DNA from: Fibrella aestuarina BUZ 2
GTDB lineage: Bacteria; Bacteroidota; Bacteroidia; Cytophagales; Spirosomataceae
DNA length: 64,000 nt
Assembly: GCF_000331105.1 (NCBI RefSeq)
Contig: NC_020054.1
Location: 5,176,555-5,240,554 of the forward strand
Direction of reading: 5' to 3'
The notes under the pieces: generated by a model
What the model saw: only the letters and a program-made list of their open reading frames with translations
Database searches by the model: none
Told to the model about the DNA's origin: nothing
Made by a program: the position numbers and the translations under genes
In this document: positions 50,671 through 58,274 of the stretch, one piece after another
Layout of the letters: each line of letters begins with the position of its first letter
Numbering within the stretch: position 1 is the stretch's first letter

Positions 50671-51465
50671 ATGAAAACACTCCTGATCCTGGGGCATCTG
50701 CACGACGCCACCCTGCCCGCGCTGGCCCGCCTGCTGCGCGAGCGGGGAGCGGTGCGGGTCGAGTGCCTGACCGACGCCGATCTGATTGCCGCCCCCGACT
50801 GGCGGGTACAGCTTACCAACGACACCACCGACTGGCAGCTAACCCTGGCCGATGGGCGCCATTTTTCGGCCCAGACTACCGACGCCCTCTACAACCGGCT
50901 GGGGTATCTGACGCCATTGCCCTTTGCCAGCGCTACCGACACCGCCTACGCCCAGGCCGAATGGCACGCGCTGCTGGCCGGCTGGCTGCAAAACCTGGGC
51001 CCGACCCGGCGGCTGGGTACGTTGTTCCCGACCACCCTGGCCGTTGGCACCGCCAATCCGCTGCTGCGCGTACGTCAACTGGCGCTGGCGGGGCTGCCCG
51101 TCGCCGATCTGTGGGTAACGGCAACGCCACCCAAACAGGGGTTTACAGCCCCGGCCGCCTCCACAGCCGGCCAGTGGCGGCAGGAGACCCTCAATCACCA
51201 GTACAACTCCGTACTGGCCACGCGCCAAACCCTCACGGGCGCATTGGCCCGCGTGTTCCGCACGGGTATCCGCCAGCTACAGGCTCAGCTCGACTGCGAA
51301 CTGCTTCAGGTTCATTTCTGCCAGAGCGTTAGCGGCCACTGGAAAGCCACCAACTACCAGACGCTGGTGCAGCCCGGTTCGGAAGCTGAACTCGCCGCCC
51401 TGGCCACGTACCTGATCGAACGTACCCACGCCCCCGCCACTCACCTCACTCCTGCCCTGCCATGA
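50671..51465 (+). CDS. Degenerate ATP-grasp-like partner protein
   Basis: 264 residues; no named family recognised. The N-terminal third (MKTLLILGHLHDATLPALAR, TTDALYNRLGYLTPLPFAS) is like the pre-ATP-grasp domain of the neighbour at 51462 (TLDGLYARLMPPETFPD). The end (LQAQLDCELLQVHFCQSVSG, WKATNYQTLVQPGSE) aligns with that neighbour's LSKRLMLPLCGIDLFKTERD and CFEVNPSPGYTYFQ, but without the metal-binding E and N. The central ATP-binding part is much shortened. It is therefore probably a non-catalytic partner of the ligase. Its stop overlaps the ligase start (ATGA), which suggests coupled translation and a complex. Confidence 0.6.
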   Translation: MKTLLILGHLHDATLPALARLLRERGAVRVECLTDADLIAAPDWRVQLTNDTTDWQLTLADGRHFSAQTTDALYNRLGYLTPLPFASATDTAYAQAEWHALLAGWLQNLGPTRRLGTLFPTTLAVGTANPLLRVRQLALAGLPVADLWVTATPPKQGFTAPAASTAGQWRQETLNHQYNSVLATRQTLTGALARVFRTGIRQLQAQLDCELLQVHFCQSVSGHWKATNYQTLVQPGSEAELAALATYLIERTHAPATHLTPALP

Positions 51466-52418
51466 TCCTGATTGCTGGTATTGCCTCCGAAGAACCCACC
51501 GCCCAGGTGATTGAGAGCGCCGACGCACTGGGCATCGACTACCTGGTCTTCAATCAGCGCGACGCGGGCCACTACGACCTGCGTACGTCGCTGACGGCCA
51601 ACGGCCTGCGGGCCGAGTTGTGCATCGGCGGTCAATGGATCGACCTGACCACGCTCGATGGCCTGTATGCCCGCCTGATGCCCCCCGAAACGTTTCCCGA
51701 CGTGCAGGTGAAAGGCATGGCGCTACGCCTGCCACCGGCGCTGCACCAACGGCGGCAGTTCATCAATACCCTGTTTGCCCAACTGGTCGATCTGCTGCCG
51801 ATTCGGGTCATCAACCGCCACGAGGCGATGGAATCAAACTTCTCGAAGCCCTATCAACTGGCGGCGATCCGCGCCGTTGGCCTGGGTATCCCGGCTACGC
51901 TGCTGACCAACCAGGCCGGGGCCGTGGCCGACTTTGACACCGAACGAGGCCCACTTATTTTCAAATCCATCAGTTCGACGCGCTCGATCGTGAAGGTGCT
52001 GACCGATGAATACCGCGATCGGCTCCCGAACCTGACGGCGCTGCCTACGCAGTTTCAGGAACAGTTACGGGGTCACAACATCCGCGTACACGTGGTGAGC
52101 GACGCTCTGTTTGCCGCCGCGATCGACAGCACCGACGTGGATTATCGCTACGCCAGTTCGGGCGGTGGCCACACCACCATGCAGCCCGTTCTGCTGCCTG
52201 CGGCCATCGAAACGGCCTGCTTTGCCCTATCTAAACGCTTGATGCTGCCGTTATGCGGGATCGATCTGTTCAAAACTGAGCGGGATGCGTACTATTGTTT
52301 CGAGGTCAACCCATCGCCGGGGTACACCTATTTTCAGCACGAAGCCGGGTTACCGATTTCCGACGCCATTGCCCGTTACCTGGCGACGGGCTCGGCCGTT
52401 CGTCAGCCCGTTCAGTAA
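51462..52418 (+). CDS. ATP-grasp ligase (RimK/MvdD-like)
   Basis: 318 residues. N-terminal pre-ATP-grasp domain (1-110), then ATP-grasp motifs: Lys in GPLIFKSISSTRSIVK, QEQLRGHNIRVHVVSD with the nucleotide- and substrate-binding Arg, LCGIDLF with the metal-binding Asp and CFEVNPSPGYTYFQ with Glu/Asn. This is the group containing RimK, the graspetide ligases MvdC/MvdD and related peptide-modifying enzymes that join a carboxylate to an amine or hydroxyl. It overlaps the upstream partner gene by four bases. The substrate is not known; the repeat tail of the M6 protein in the same unit is a candidate (inference). Confidence 0.85.
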   Translation: MILIAGIASEEPTAQVIESADALGIDYLVFNQRDAGHYDLRTSLTANGLRAELCIGGQWIDLTTLDGLYARLMPPETFPDVQVKGMALRLPPALHQRRQFINTLFAQLVDLLPIRVINRHEAMESNFSKPYQLAAIRAVGLGIPATLLTNQAGAVADFDTERGPLIFKSISSTRSIVKVLTDEYRDRLPNLTALPTQFQEQLRGHNIRVHVVSDALFAAAIDSTDVDYRYASSGGGHTTMQPVLLPAAIETACFALSKRLMLPLCGIDLFKTERDAYYCFEVNPSPGYTYFQHEAGLPISDAIARYLATGSAVRQPVQ

Positions 52419-52432
52419 CCCGTTATCAGCCT

Positions 52433-52726
52433 ATGCAGATCATCGAAAATCGGACGCAGGTTCGGGGCGTGGTGCAGCACGTTTCTGCCCAAAGCGACGT
52501 AGCCCAGTTTGGGACCCTTCACCTGCTCGTGCAGCAATTGGCCGCCGTTGCCAACGTCGCCGACCTGCTTTCCTCCCGCGAGCCCATCAGCCTCGCGGTG
52601 CTGGTGCCCCTCGCTGAACTAACCAACGCCGATCTGACCGAGGGCCAGACGGTTGAGGTCGAGGTACGCCTCGCCACGCCTGACCGCCTTTTTGCCTACG
52701 CAGGTACGCTCCATCGCCTTCGTTAA
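52433..52726 (+). CDS. Small hypothetical protein of the M6/ATP-grasp unit
   Basis: 97 residues from ATG 52433, fourteen bases after the ligase stop, so in the same transcript. No family recognised. The text (MQIIENRTQVRGVVQHVS, ISLAVLVPLAELTNADLTEG, QTVEVEVRLATPDRLFAYAG) suggests a mostly beta, soluble protein without signal peptide or cysteine. It could be an accessory or recognition protein for the ligase. An in-frame extension reaching back into the ligase gene is not credible as a start. Confidence 0.65.
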   Translation: MQIIENRTQVRGVVQHVSAQSDVAQFGTLHLLVQQLAAVANVADLLSSREPISLAVLVPLAELTNADLTEGQTVEVEVRLATPDRLFAYAGTLHRLR

Positions 52727-52780
52727 GGTGGGGCAAACTTTTTTTCGCACAGTCATTGACTATTCCGTTTTTTGCTCATT

Positions 52781-52799
52781 TACTTTGCAAAACAAAGTA
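52781..52799. promoter_or_regulatory. 19-bp palindrome upstream of creD
   Basis: TACTTTG-CAAAA-CAAAGTA, perfect 7-bp arms with a 5-nt spacer, 17 bases before the ATG of creD. It overlaps a -7-like TTACTTTG, so a repressor bound here would block transcription. No regulator gene is adjacent. Confidence 0.55.
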
Positions 52800-52816
52800 C
52801 TTTCAATAAAACCATC

Positions 52817-54199
52817 ATGAACCCTCTTTCTTCGCCTCAGCCCTCGTTATTCGACCGGCTCAATCAGTGGTTACGCACGTCTACGCTCATCAAGCTGGCG
52901 ACGATTGGCATCCTTATTCTGGTATTGCTTATCCCAACCACCATGCTGCAAACCCTGATTTCGGAGCGGGAAAGCACCCGAAACACGGCCGTTGCGGAAG
53001 TGAGCGGGAAATGGGGCGGCGTCCAGACCATCAGCGGGCCGATTCTGTCGGTGCCGTATACGGTGGTGGAGAAGGACGAAAAAGGAAAAGAATCGCGCTA
53101 CACGGCCTACGCGCACGTTTTGCCCGACGACCTGCGTATTACCGGTACGTTGCAGCCCGAACAGCGCAACCGGGGCCTGTTTCAGGTGATGCTCTACAAC
53201 ACCCGCCTGCTCCTGCGGGGTACGTTGCCCCGCCCCGACATGGAGCGGCTCGGCATCGACCCGGCCGCCGTTCAGTGGAACCGGGCTTTTGTGTCGGTGG
53301 GCATCAGCGATATGAAAGGCATTAAAGACGAGGTACAACTGCGCGTGAGCAGCGGGGGCGGCGCGTTGCAACCCCTGACGGTCGAGCCGGGCGTACCTAC
53401 CGACGACGTGCTGGCCTCGGGCATCAACGCCCGCGTGCCGCTGGGCGACTCGCTGCGATTCGACTGCGAACTGAACCTGAACGGCAGTACGGATCTGTAT
53501 TTCATGCCGTTTGGCAAGCAAACGACCGTATCACTGACTTCGCCCTGGGCCACACCGAGTTTTGTGGGGGCGTCGCTGCCCGATCAGCGCACGGTGAGCG
53601 CGTCGGGTTTTGGGGCGCAGTGGAAGGTGCTGCAATACAACCGTAACTACCCGCAGCAGGGCCTCGGTGCCTTTCTGACGCACCGCTCGCCATCAGAGGA
53701 AGGCGTGACGGTATCGGCGGCGGTGGGTACCGAATTTGGGGTTCGGCTGCTGACGCCCGTCGACGAATACCAGAAAACGATGCGCTCGGCCAAGTACGCC
53801 GTTATGTTCATCCTGATCACGTTTACGGCCTTTTTCTTCGTGGAAGTGCTCGACAAGCGGCGCATCCACCCCATCCAATACCTGCTGGTCGGGTTTGCCA
53901 TCTGCCTGTTTTACCTCTTGCTGCTGGCCATCTCCGAGCATATGTCGTTCAATCTGGCTTACTTCATCAGCGCGGCGACGGTGCTGGCCATGATCACGTT
54001 CTACGTACGCTATGTCTTTGAAAATACCCGGCTCACGGCGCTGTTCAGCGGCATACTGGCCTTGCTCTACGGCTTCTACTTTTCGCTGCTGCAACTGGAA
54101 GACTATTCCCTGCTGCTTGGCACGCTCGGCCTCGCGCTGATCCTCGGTACGATCATGTACCTGACCCGCCGCATCAACTGGTACCAGGCCTACGCGTAG
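52817..54199 (+). CDS. creD: CreD family inner-membrane protein
   Basis: 460 residues from ATG 52817 (MNPLSSPQPSLFDRLNQWLR). One N-terminal helix (IGILILVLLIPTTML), a large periplasmic beta region containing the family motifs GGVQTISGPILSVPYTVVEK and HVLPDDLRITGTLQPEQRNR, and five or six C-terminal helices (VMFILITFTAFFFVEVLDKR, HPIQYLLVGFAICLFYLLLL). CreD maintains envelope integrity and is linked to beta-lactam or colicin response in enterobacteria; in Bacteroidota the role is less clear. A palindromic operator overlaps its promoter. The stop codon lies at the first base of heptad hairpin F. Confidence 0.95.
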   Translation: MNPLSSPQPSLFDRLNQWLRTSTLIKLATIGILILVLLIPTTMLQTLISERESTRNTAVAEVSGKWGGVQTISGPILSVPYTVVEKDEKGKESRYTAYAHVLPDDLRITGTLQPEQRNRGLFQVMLYNTRLLLRGTLPRPDMERLGIDPAAVQWNRAFVSVGISDMKGIKDEVQLRVSSGGGALQPLTVEPGVPTDDVLASGINARVPLGDSLRFDCELNLNGSTDLYFMPFGKQTTVSLTSPWATPSFVGASLPDQRTVSASGFGAQWKVLQYNRNYPQQGLGAFLTHRSPSEEGVTVSAAVGTEFGVRLLTPVDEYQKTMRSAKYAVMFILITFTAFFFVEVLDKRRIHPIQYLLVGFAICLFYLLLLAISEHMSFNLAYFISAATVLAMITFYVRYVFENTRLTALFSGILALLYGFYFSLLQLEDYSLLLGTLGLALILGTIMYLTRRINWYQAYA

Positions 54200-54268
54200 A
54201 CAGTTTACGGTAGACAGTGTGCGCTATAGCTACCTATAGACTGTTCATTACCTACTGTCCACTGTCAG
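54199..54268. repeat. Heptad-repeat hairpin element F
   Basis: Ten consecutive 7-nt units without interruption: GACAGTT, TACGGTA, GACAGTG, TGCGCTA, TAGCTAC, CTATAGA, CTGTTCA, TTACCTA, CTGTCCA, CTGTCAG. The first half pairs with the second. Stops of both convergent genes (creD at 54197-54199, GH140 at 54248-54250) touch or lie inside the element, so the last GH140 codons are read from it. Confidence 0.8.
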
Positions 54269-55630
54269 CACCCAATCCTGGCCGTAACCACTGGTGGGCG
54301 GCGAAAACCGTTGCTCACCCGTGTTTGGGTACGTACCGATGGGCGTCGACTGGCCTGTGCGGGGGTCAAACCAGGCGGCGGTAATCTGTTTGCCCTCGGT
54401 TTTGCCCAGCAGCAGCGTAAAGGGTCGGCCCGCCGACGAGTAGACAAAGGCGTAGGTGCGTCCCCGCGTGGCCTGAATGCGCTCGGCGGGCGGGTAGTTG
54501 TTTTCCCGAATCAGCGACTGATCGGGTATCCGTTCGAGTAGTGGGCGGCTGGTGAGCAGTTGCCGCACAAAGCGCATCTGGCGGGCAGCGGGCAGGTCAA
54601 GGGCTTCTTTCCAACTTAGGTGCGGCCCGTTGACCGGCGTGCGACCGGGCGCAAACAGTTGCCAAACATCGTGGCACCCGTAGGTCTGGCCGTGCGCCCC
54701 GGCAAACAAGGCTAGATACACCGACTTGCGCACGTCGAGCGCATTGGACGTACCCAGCGCCTTCGCATTGAAGCAAACAGGATGGTCTTCGTAGATCGGC
54801 TCGGCGTCCATTGTGGGTTTGGTGGGCTGCCGGTTGTAGCTGGTTGTGAGGTAGTCGTAAACGGGGGTATCGCGGCAGTGGCCCGTCTGGTGCATGTTAA
54901 AATCAAACCAGGCGTCGGCCTGAAACCAGCGCCCCGCGCCGCCATCGGTCACCGAATTAGGTTGGGGGTGGAACGTCATCAGGGCTTTATCAGCCCCACC
55001 CACACCCTGCTGAATACCGTCGGCCATCGCCCGCCACACCGCCACGTCGGGCGACCCCTCGCGGGGGGTACGGTCGCCGCCCAGCACCCAGATGATGTTG
55101 TCGCGGGTTTTATAACGGTCACCGATCCAGCGGCCATAGGTATGGGCATTGTCGACGTTGAAAATCTCCGGCCCTTCGCCCCACTTGTCTTTAAAGAGCT
55201 TATCGCCCCAGGTAGGTAGCAGCGCCACCGCGATACCCAGCGACCGCGCCTTGTCGATAATCCAGTCGACGTGCTCAAAATAGGCAGGATTGGGCGTAGT
55301 GGGGTCGTTGTTGAGCAGCGGTTTCTGGCCGTAGGGGTTGGGGTCGTTGAGGCCATTGAGTTCGGCTAGCGCCACCGCCTGCACGACCGTAAAGCCCTGT
55401 TCGGCCCGGCGGCGCAGGTAGTAGTCGGCTTCGTCGCGGTTGAGGCGGTGAAACAGTTCCCAGGCGGTATCGCCCAGGTAGAAGAAGGGTCGACCATCGG
55501 CGTGAACCAGGTACCGTTGGTTGGCCGATACCCGCAAGGGACCGCCTGTCCAGGGAGTGGGTGTCAGTTGGGCCTGCGTGGGCGATGCATACAGCCAACC
55601 AAGCGTCAGCAGTAGAAACAGTCGTTTCAT
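54248..55630 (-). CDS. Glycoside hydrolase family 140-like protein (DUF4038)
   Basis: 460 residues from ATG 55630 with signal MKRLFLLLTLGWLYASPTQA; a longer frame to 55714 lacks signal character. DUF4038 (beta/alpha)8 barrel: RVSANQRYLVHADGRPFFYL, GDTAWELFHRLNRDEADYYL, WGDKLFKDKWGEGP, NIIWVLGGDRTPR and the Glu motif MDAEPIYEDHPV. The C-terminal beta domain is GRTYAFVYSSAGRPFTLLL. The Asp of GGDR and Glu of AEPIYE are the expected catalytic pair; GH140 members cleave apiose in pectin (family knowledge). Secreted or periplasmic. Its last codons lie in hairpin F. Confidence 0.9.
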   Translation of the reverse strand: MKRLFLLLTLGWLYASPTQAQLTPTPWTGGPLRVSANQRYLVHADGRPFFYLGDTAWELFHRLNRDEADYYLRRRAEQGFTVVQAVALAELNGLNDPNPYGQKPLLNNDPTTPNPAYFEHVDWIIDKARSLGIAVALLPTWGDKLFKDKWGEGPEIFNVDNAHTYGRWIGDRYKTRDNIIWVLGGDRTPREGSPDVAVWRAMADGIQQGVGGADKALMTFHPQPNSVTDGGAGRWFQADAWFDFNMHQTGHCRDTPVYDYLTTSYNRQPTKPTMDAEPIYEDHPVCFNAKALGTSNALDVRKSVYLALFAGAHGQTYGCHDVWQLFAPGRTPVNGPHLSWKEALDLPAARQMRFVRQLLTSRPLLERIPDQSLIRENNYPPAERIQATRGRTYAFVYSSAGRPFTLLLGKTEGKQITAAWFDPRTGQSTPIGTYPNTGEQRFSPPTSGYGQDWVLTVDSR

Positions 55631-55692
55631 ATCGGAAGGATTTAGCCATAAAGGGCAAATCCCTGCCCCCTTTACTACCGAGGTGACGACGG

Positions 55693-56199
55693 CTATTTCC
55701 CCAGCCGTTCCCACCAGCGGACGCGCTCGTCCTGCTCGAACGGCCGAAACCCGTTGTTGAGCAACACCGTTTGCGAAGCGGTATTGTCCAAGGCCGTTTC
55801 GGCCACCACCCGGTGGGTATTGGGCTGGCTCAGCGCCCAGGCCGTCATGGCTCCTACGATTTCGGTCATGTAGCCCCGCCGCTGAAAGGCCGGGTACGTG
55901 CCATAGCCAATTTCGACGGTCTGTTCTTCATCGGGCATACCTTTAAACTTCGCGTCGGCCACAAACTGGTTCAGGGTAGTGTCGAGCGCAATCCAGAGGG
56001 TGTCGTAGATCGACTGGCGACCCGGATTTTGCAGAAAGGGAATCGTAAAATGCCGCAGGATGCTCAACAACGGCTCGGTCACTTCCCGATGGCCCGGCCG
56101 AACGCCCATCGCTTCTTCGAGCCGGGTACCGCCCGCAATGTGCAGCCGCACCTGCTCCAGCGACAGCGGTAGCAACATGAGCCGGGGTGTTTCAATCAT
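55693..56199 (-). CDS. GNAT family N-acetyltransferase (RimJ/RimL-like)
   Basis: 168 residues from ATG 56199 (MIETPRLMLLPLSLEQVRLH). Acetyl-CoA site: VEIGYGTYPAFQRRGYMTEI then VGAMTAWALSQPNTHRVVAE, and the C-terminal NTASQTVLLNNGFRPFEQDE. This is the ribosomal-protein-alanine or small-molecule acetyltransferase group. Its start lies 14 bases after the stop of the phosphatase-like gene, so the two are cotranscribed. Confidence 0.93.
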   Translation of the reverse strand: MIETPRLMLLPLSLEQVRLHIAGGTRLEEAMGVRPGHREVTEPLLSILRHFTIPFLQNPGRQSIYDTLWIALDTTLNQFVADAKFKGMPDEEQTVEIGYGTYPAFQRRGYMTEIVGAMTAWALSQPNTHRVVAETALDNTASQTVLLNNGFRPFEQDERVRWWERLGK

Positions 56200-56212
56200 A
56201 GTCGGCGGTTGG

Positions 56213-56554
56213 TTAGTCGCCCGCAAGATAAGCGGCTACGCGATTGGTCAGTATGTCGACGAGTTCATCATCCATGTAGCCATACTCATCGGGAATGAGC
56301 AGCGTCACGATCGGCTTACCGGTGACCAGATCGGCGTAATGAGCCAGTATCCAGTCGCGGTGTTTGCGTTCCATTACAAACACAATATCGGCCCAGCCGA
56401 GCAGGCCGGGCGTTAGTTTGGTGCGAGCACCGGGCGCGGTCCCTGCCGAACGTACCTGATAGCCAGGCTCCGACTCAAAAATGCGTTCGGCGGTCAGGCT
56501 GCGTTGCCGATTTCGGCTACAGACAAACAATAGCTTTTCCAAAAAGTGATTCAA
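56213..56554 (-). CDS. Small low-molecular-weight-phosphatase-like protein
   Basis: 113 residues, or 109 from a second TTG at 56542 (LEKLLFVCSRNRQRSLTAER). The signature FVCSRNRQRS is the Cys-x5-Arg-Ser P-loop of low-molecular-weight tyrosine phosphatases. VRSAGTAPGARTKLT and DIVFVMERKHRDWI match the same family, but the protein is about 40 residues shorter than typical members and lacks the usual DP motif near the end, so it may be a reduced version. No ATG is available; both starts are TTG. First gene of a pair with the GNAT. Confidence 0.8.
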   Translation of the reverse strand: MNHFLEKLLFVCSRNRQRSLTAERIFESEPGYQVRSAGTAPGARTKLTPGLLGWADIVFVMERKHRDWILAHYADLVTGKPIVTLLIPDEYGYMDDELVDILTNRVAAYLAGD

Positions 56555-56680
56555 CGAGGGCGTTCTGTCAACGCTCGCTCAATTTATACTGGCTGGGCTT
56601 CACCGTATCAGGATTAGCCCGATAATCGTAGTTCGAAACGGTTCGGAGCTCACCCTCCTAGCCTGTAACCCCCTCACTCG

Positions 56681-57703
56681 ATGCCGATCATTTCCCGCAA
56701 GAAACAGGTGTATCCGATCCGGCAACCGCTGCGGCATTACCTGACGCACTACAACCGCGAGCACGACCTGCCCATCCAATACGCCGATCTGCTTCGGTTC
56801 GACAATTCGGTGACGCTGTTCGACAACCGCAACCGCGACACGCTCTGGGAGACGGTCTACTACCCCGCTACGGAATCGAACGATATGTTGCAGGCGCTCA
56901 AGCAGATTTACGCCATCCTGAAAGCCGACGGCGACATGTCGGTAACGGGGCATCTGGCCATCGACCGGGTCGATCTGTGTATGTATGGCAACACCGCGCC
57001 GTTTCGGGTCCGTATCCGCAACCAGGTCAACGATAATTTCGATTATTTCTACCTCAAAAAGGCCGATGCCTCGCGCATTTATGGCCTCGAACTAGAGCAC
57101 ATTCTGTCGCCCAACCGCATCAGCTACCTCACGAGCGGGCAAACGCTGATTGAAGAGCACATTGCGGGCATTCCGGGGGATATGTTTTTCGAGCAGCGCA
57201 TCAACGAGGACGATCTCAACCCGGTGCGGTTGTGCAAGGAGTTTGTCAAGTTCAACGAGCGCTGTTTCATCCGGCTGCTGGGCGACATGCATTCGAGCAA
57301 TTTCGTGGTCGACCTCACGCCCGACTTCGACGAGGTCTATTACCGCATCCGCGCCATCGACTTCGATCAGCAGTCGTACGAGGGGCGCAAGTCAGTCTAT
57401 ATGCCGCAGTATTACCGGCAAAATCAGCCTATTATCGACCTGGGCACGAAGACGCTGACGCCCGAAAGCGTTCGGCAATACCAGATTGAAGAACGGTCGC
57501 TGATGGCGGGTCGGCTACGGGTGGAACAAACCCGGATTGGCGATCTGATGGCGGCCATGCGTCACGACGAGATTGCGCCACCGTCGCATGTTCGGCAGCT
57601 CGCTGAGTCGCTCAACCGCCATTACCAGACCACCCGCTTTAGCCCCGCCCGCACCATGGGCGACCTCGTCTGGCAAAGCCTCGAAATCTTGGCCATGCAT
57701 TAA
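56681..57703 (+). CDS. Protein with kinase-like (aminoglycoside-phosphotransferase-like) catalytic motifs
   Basis: 340 residues, no named family recognised. An internal pattern resembles the protein-kinase-like fold: a Lys strand (DYFYLKKAD near 125), a hinge-like TLIEEHIAGIPGDMF (near 163), a catalytic loop GDMHSSNFVV (G201, D202, H204, N207) and a metal-binding IDFDQ (D227, D229). These match the GDxHxxN and DFD of APH/CotH-like kinases. The N-terminal 110 residues (YPIRQPLRHYLTHYNREHDL) are a unique helical part. Cytoplasmic, no signal. It could phosphorylate a protein or small molecule; this is inference from motifs alone. Confidence 0.7.
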   Translation: MPIISRKKQVYPIRQPLRHYLTHYNREHDLPIQYADLLRFDNSVTLFDNRNRDTLWETVYYPATESNDMLQALKQIYAILKADGDMSVTGHLAIDRVDLCMYGNTAPFRVRIRNQVNDNFDYFYLKKADASRIYGLELEHILSPNRISYLTSGQTLIEEHIAGIPGDMFFEQRINEDDLNPVRLCKEFVKFNERCFIRLLGDMHSSNFVVDLTPDFDEVYYRIRAIDFDQQSYEGRKSVYMPQYYRQNQPIIDLGTKTLTPESVRQYQIEERSLMAGRLRVEQTRIGDLMAAMRHDEIAPPSHVRQLAESLNRHYQTTRFSPARTMGDLVWQSLEILAMH

Positions 57704-57782
57704 AGATGGAAACGCAGATGACGTGGATCATAGGGATGATCGCGGACTGTCGTAATTCCAATGGATGGGATACAGTGGCTTA

Positions 57783-58148
57783 TCAGTTACGGTAGATCTT
57801 GCGTTTGATTTCGGATTTCCGGCCAAAATTGAGTAGTAGCCCAACTTCGATCGTCGTCGCTTTCAGGTAATTCAGCAATTGATATTCGTGTTCTGGCCTA
57901 ATCTGGTCCACGGCTTTCAGCTCAACAATAACTAACTCGTCCACGATGAGATCAGCAAAGTAATTACCGACTTCTACGCCTTGGTAATACACTTTAACTG
58001 GTTGTTGCGTCAGACATTGAAGGCCCCTGCTTTGCAATTCAAGGCACAACGCGTTTTCATAAACACGCTCCAAAAAGCCGTAGCCAAGCTCATTGTATAC
58101 AGTGTAGAAGGCACTAATGATCTGATTGGTTAAGTCGTCGTGTAGCAT
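57783..58148 (-). CDS. GxxExxY protein
   Basis: 121 residues. The namesake motif is GYGFLERVYENAL (G-x-x-E-x-x-Y), followed by LQSRGLQCLTQQPVKVYYQG and YFADLIVDELVIVELKAVDQ. The second string contains the D...E-x-K pattern of PD-(D/E)xK nuclease-like folds, and DUF/GxxExxY proteins are suggested to be of that superfamily. Biological role unproven; they are common single genes in Bacteroidota and Planctomycetes. No associated genes. Confidence 0.93.
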   Translation of the reverse strand: MLHDDLTNQIISAFYTVYNELGYGFLERVYENALCLELQSRGLQCLTQQPVKVYYQGVEVGNYFADLIVDELVIVELKAVDQIRPEHEYQLLNYLKATTIEVGLLLNFGRKSEIKRKIYRN

Positions 58149-58274
58149 CGGTTTTGGTGAGATAGGTGTAATAGAGCTTTAGAATCCGGGCAAATCTGAG
58201 GAAACAGACTTCATCAGCGAAAATCCTTTAAATCCGGTTCATCCGCGTTCCAATCTATTCCCCAACTTGCGGCC

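Noticed and set aside
51620-51937. Alternative-frame Arg/Pro-rich open frames inside the ATP-grasp genes
   Set aside because: Typical high-GC shadows, inconsistent with the clear ATP-grasp motifs in the main frame.
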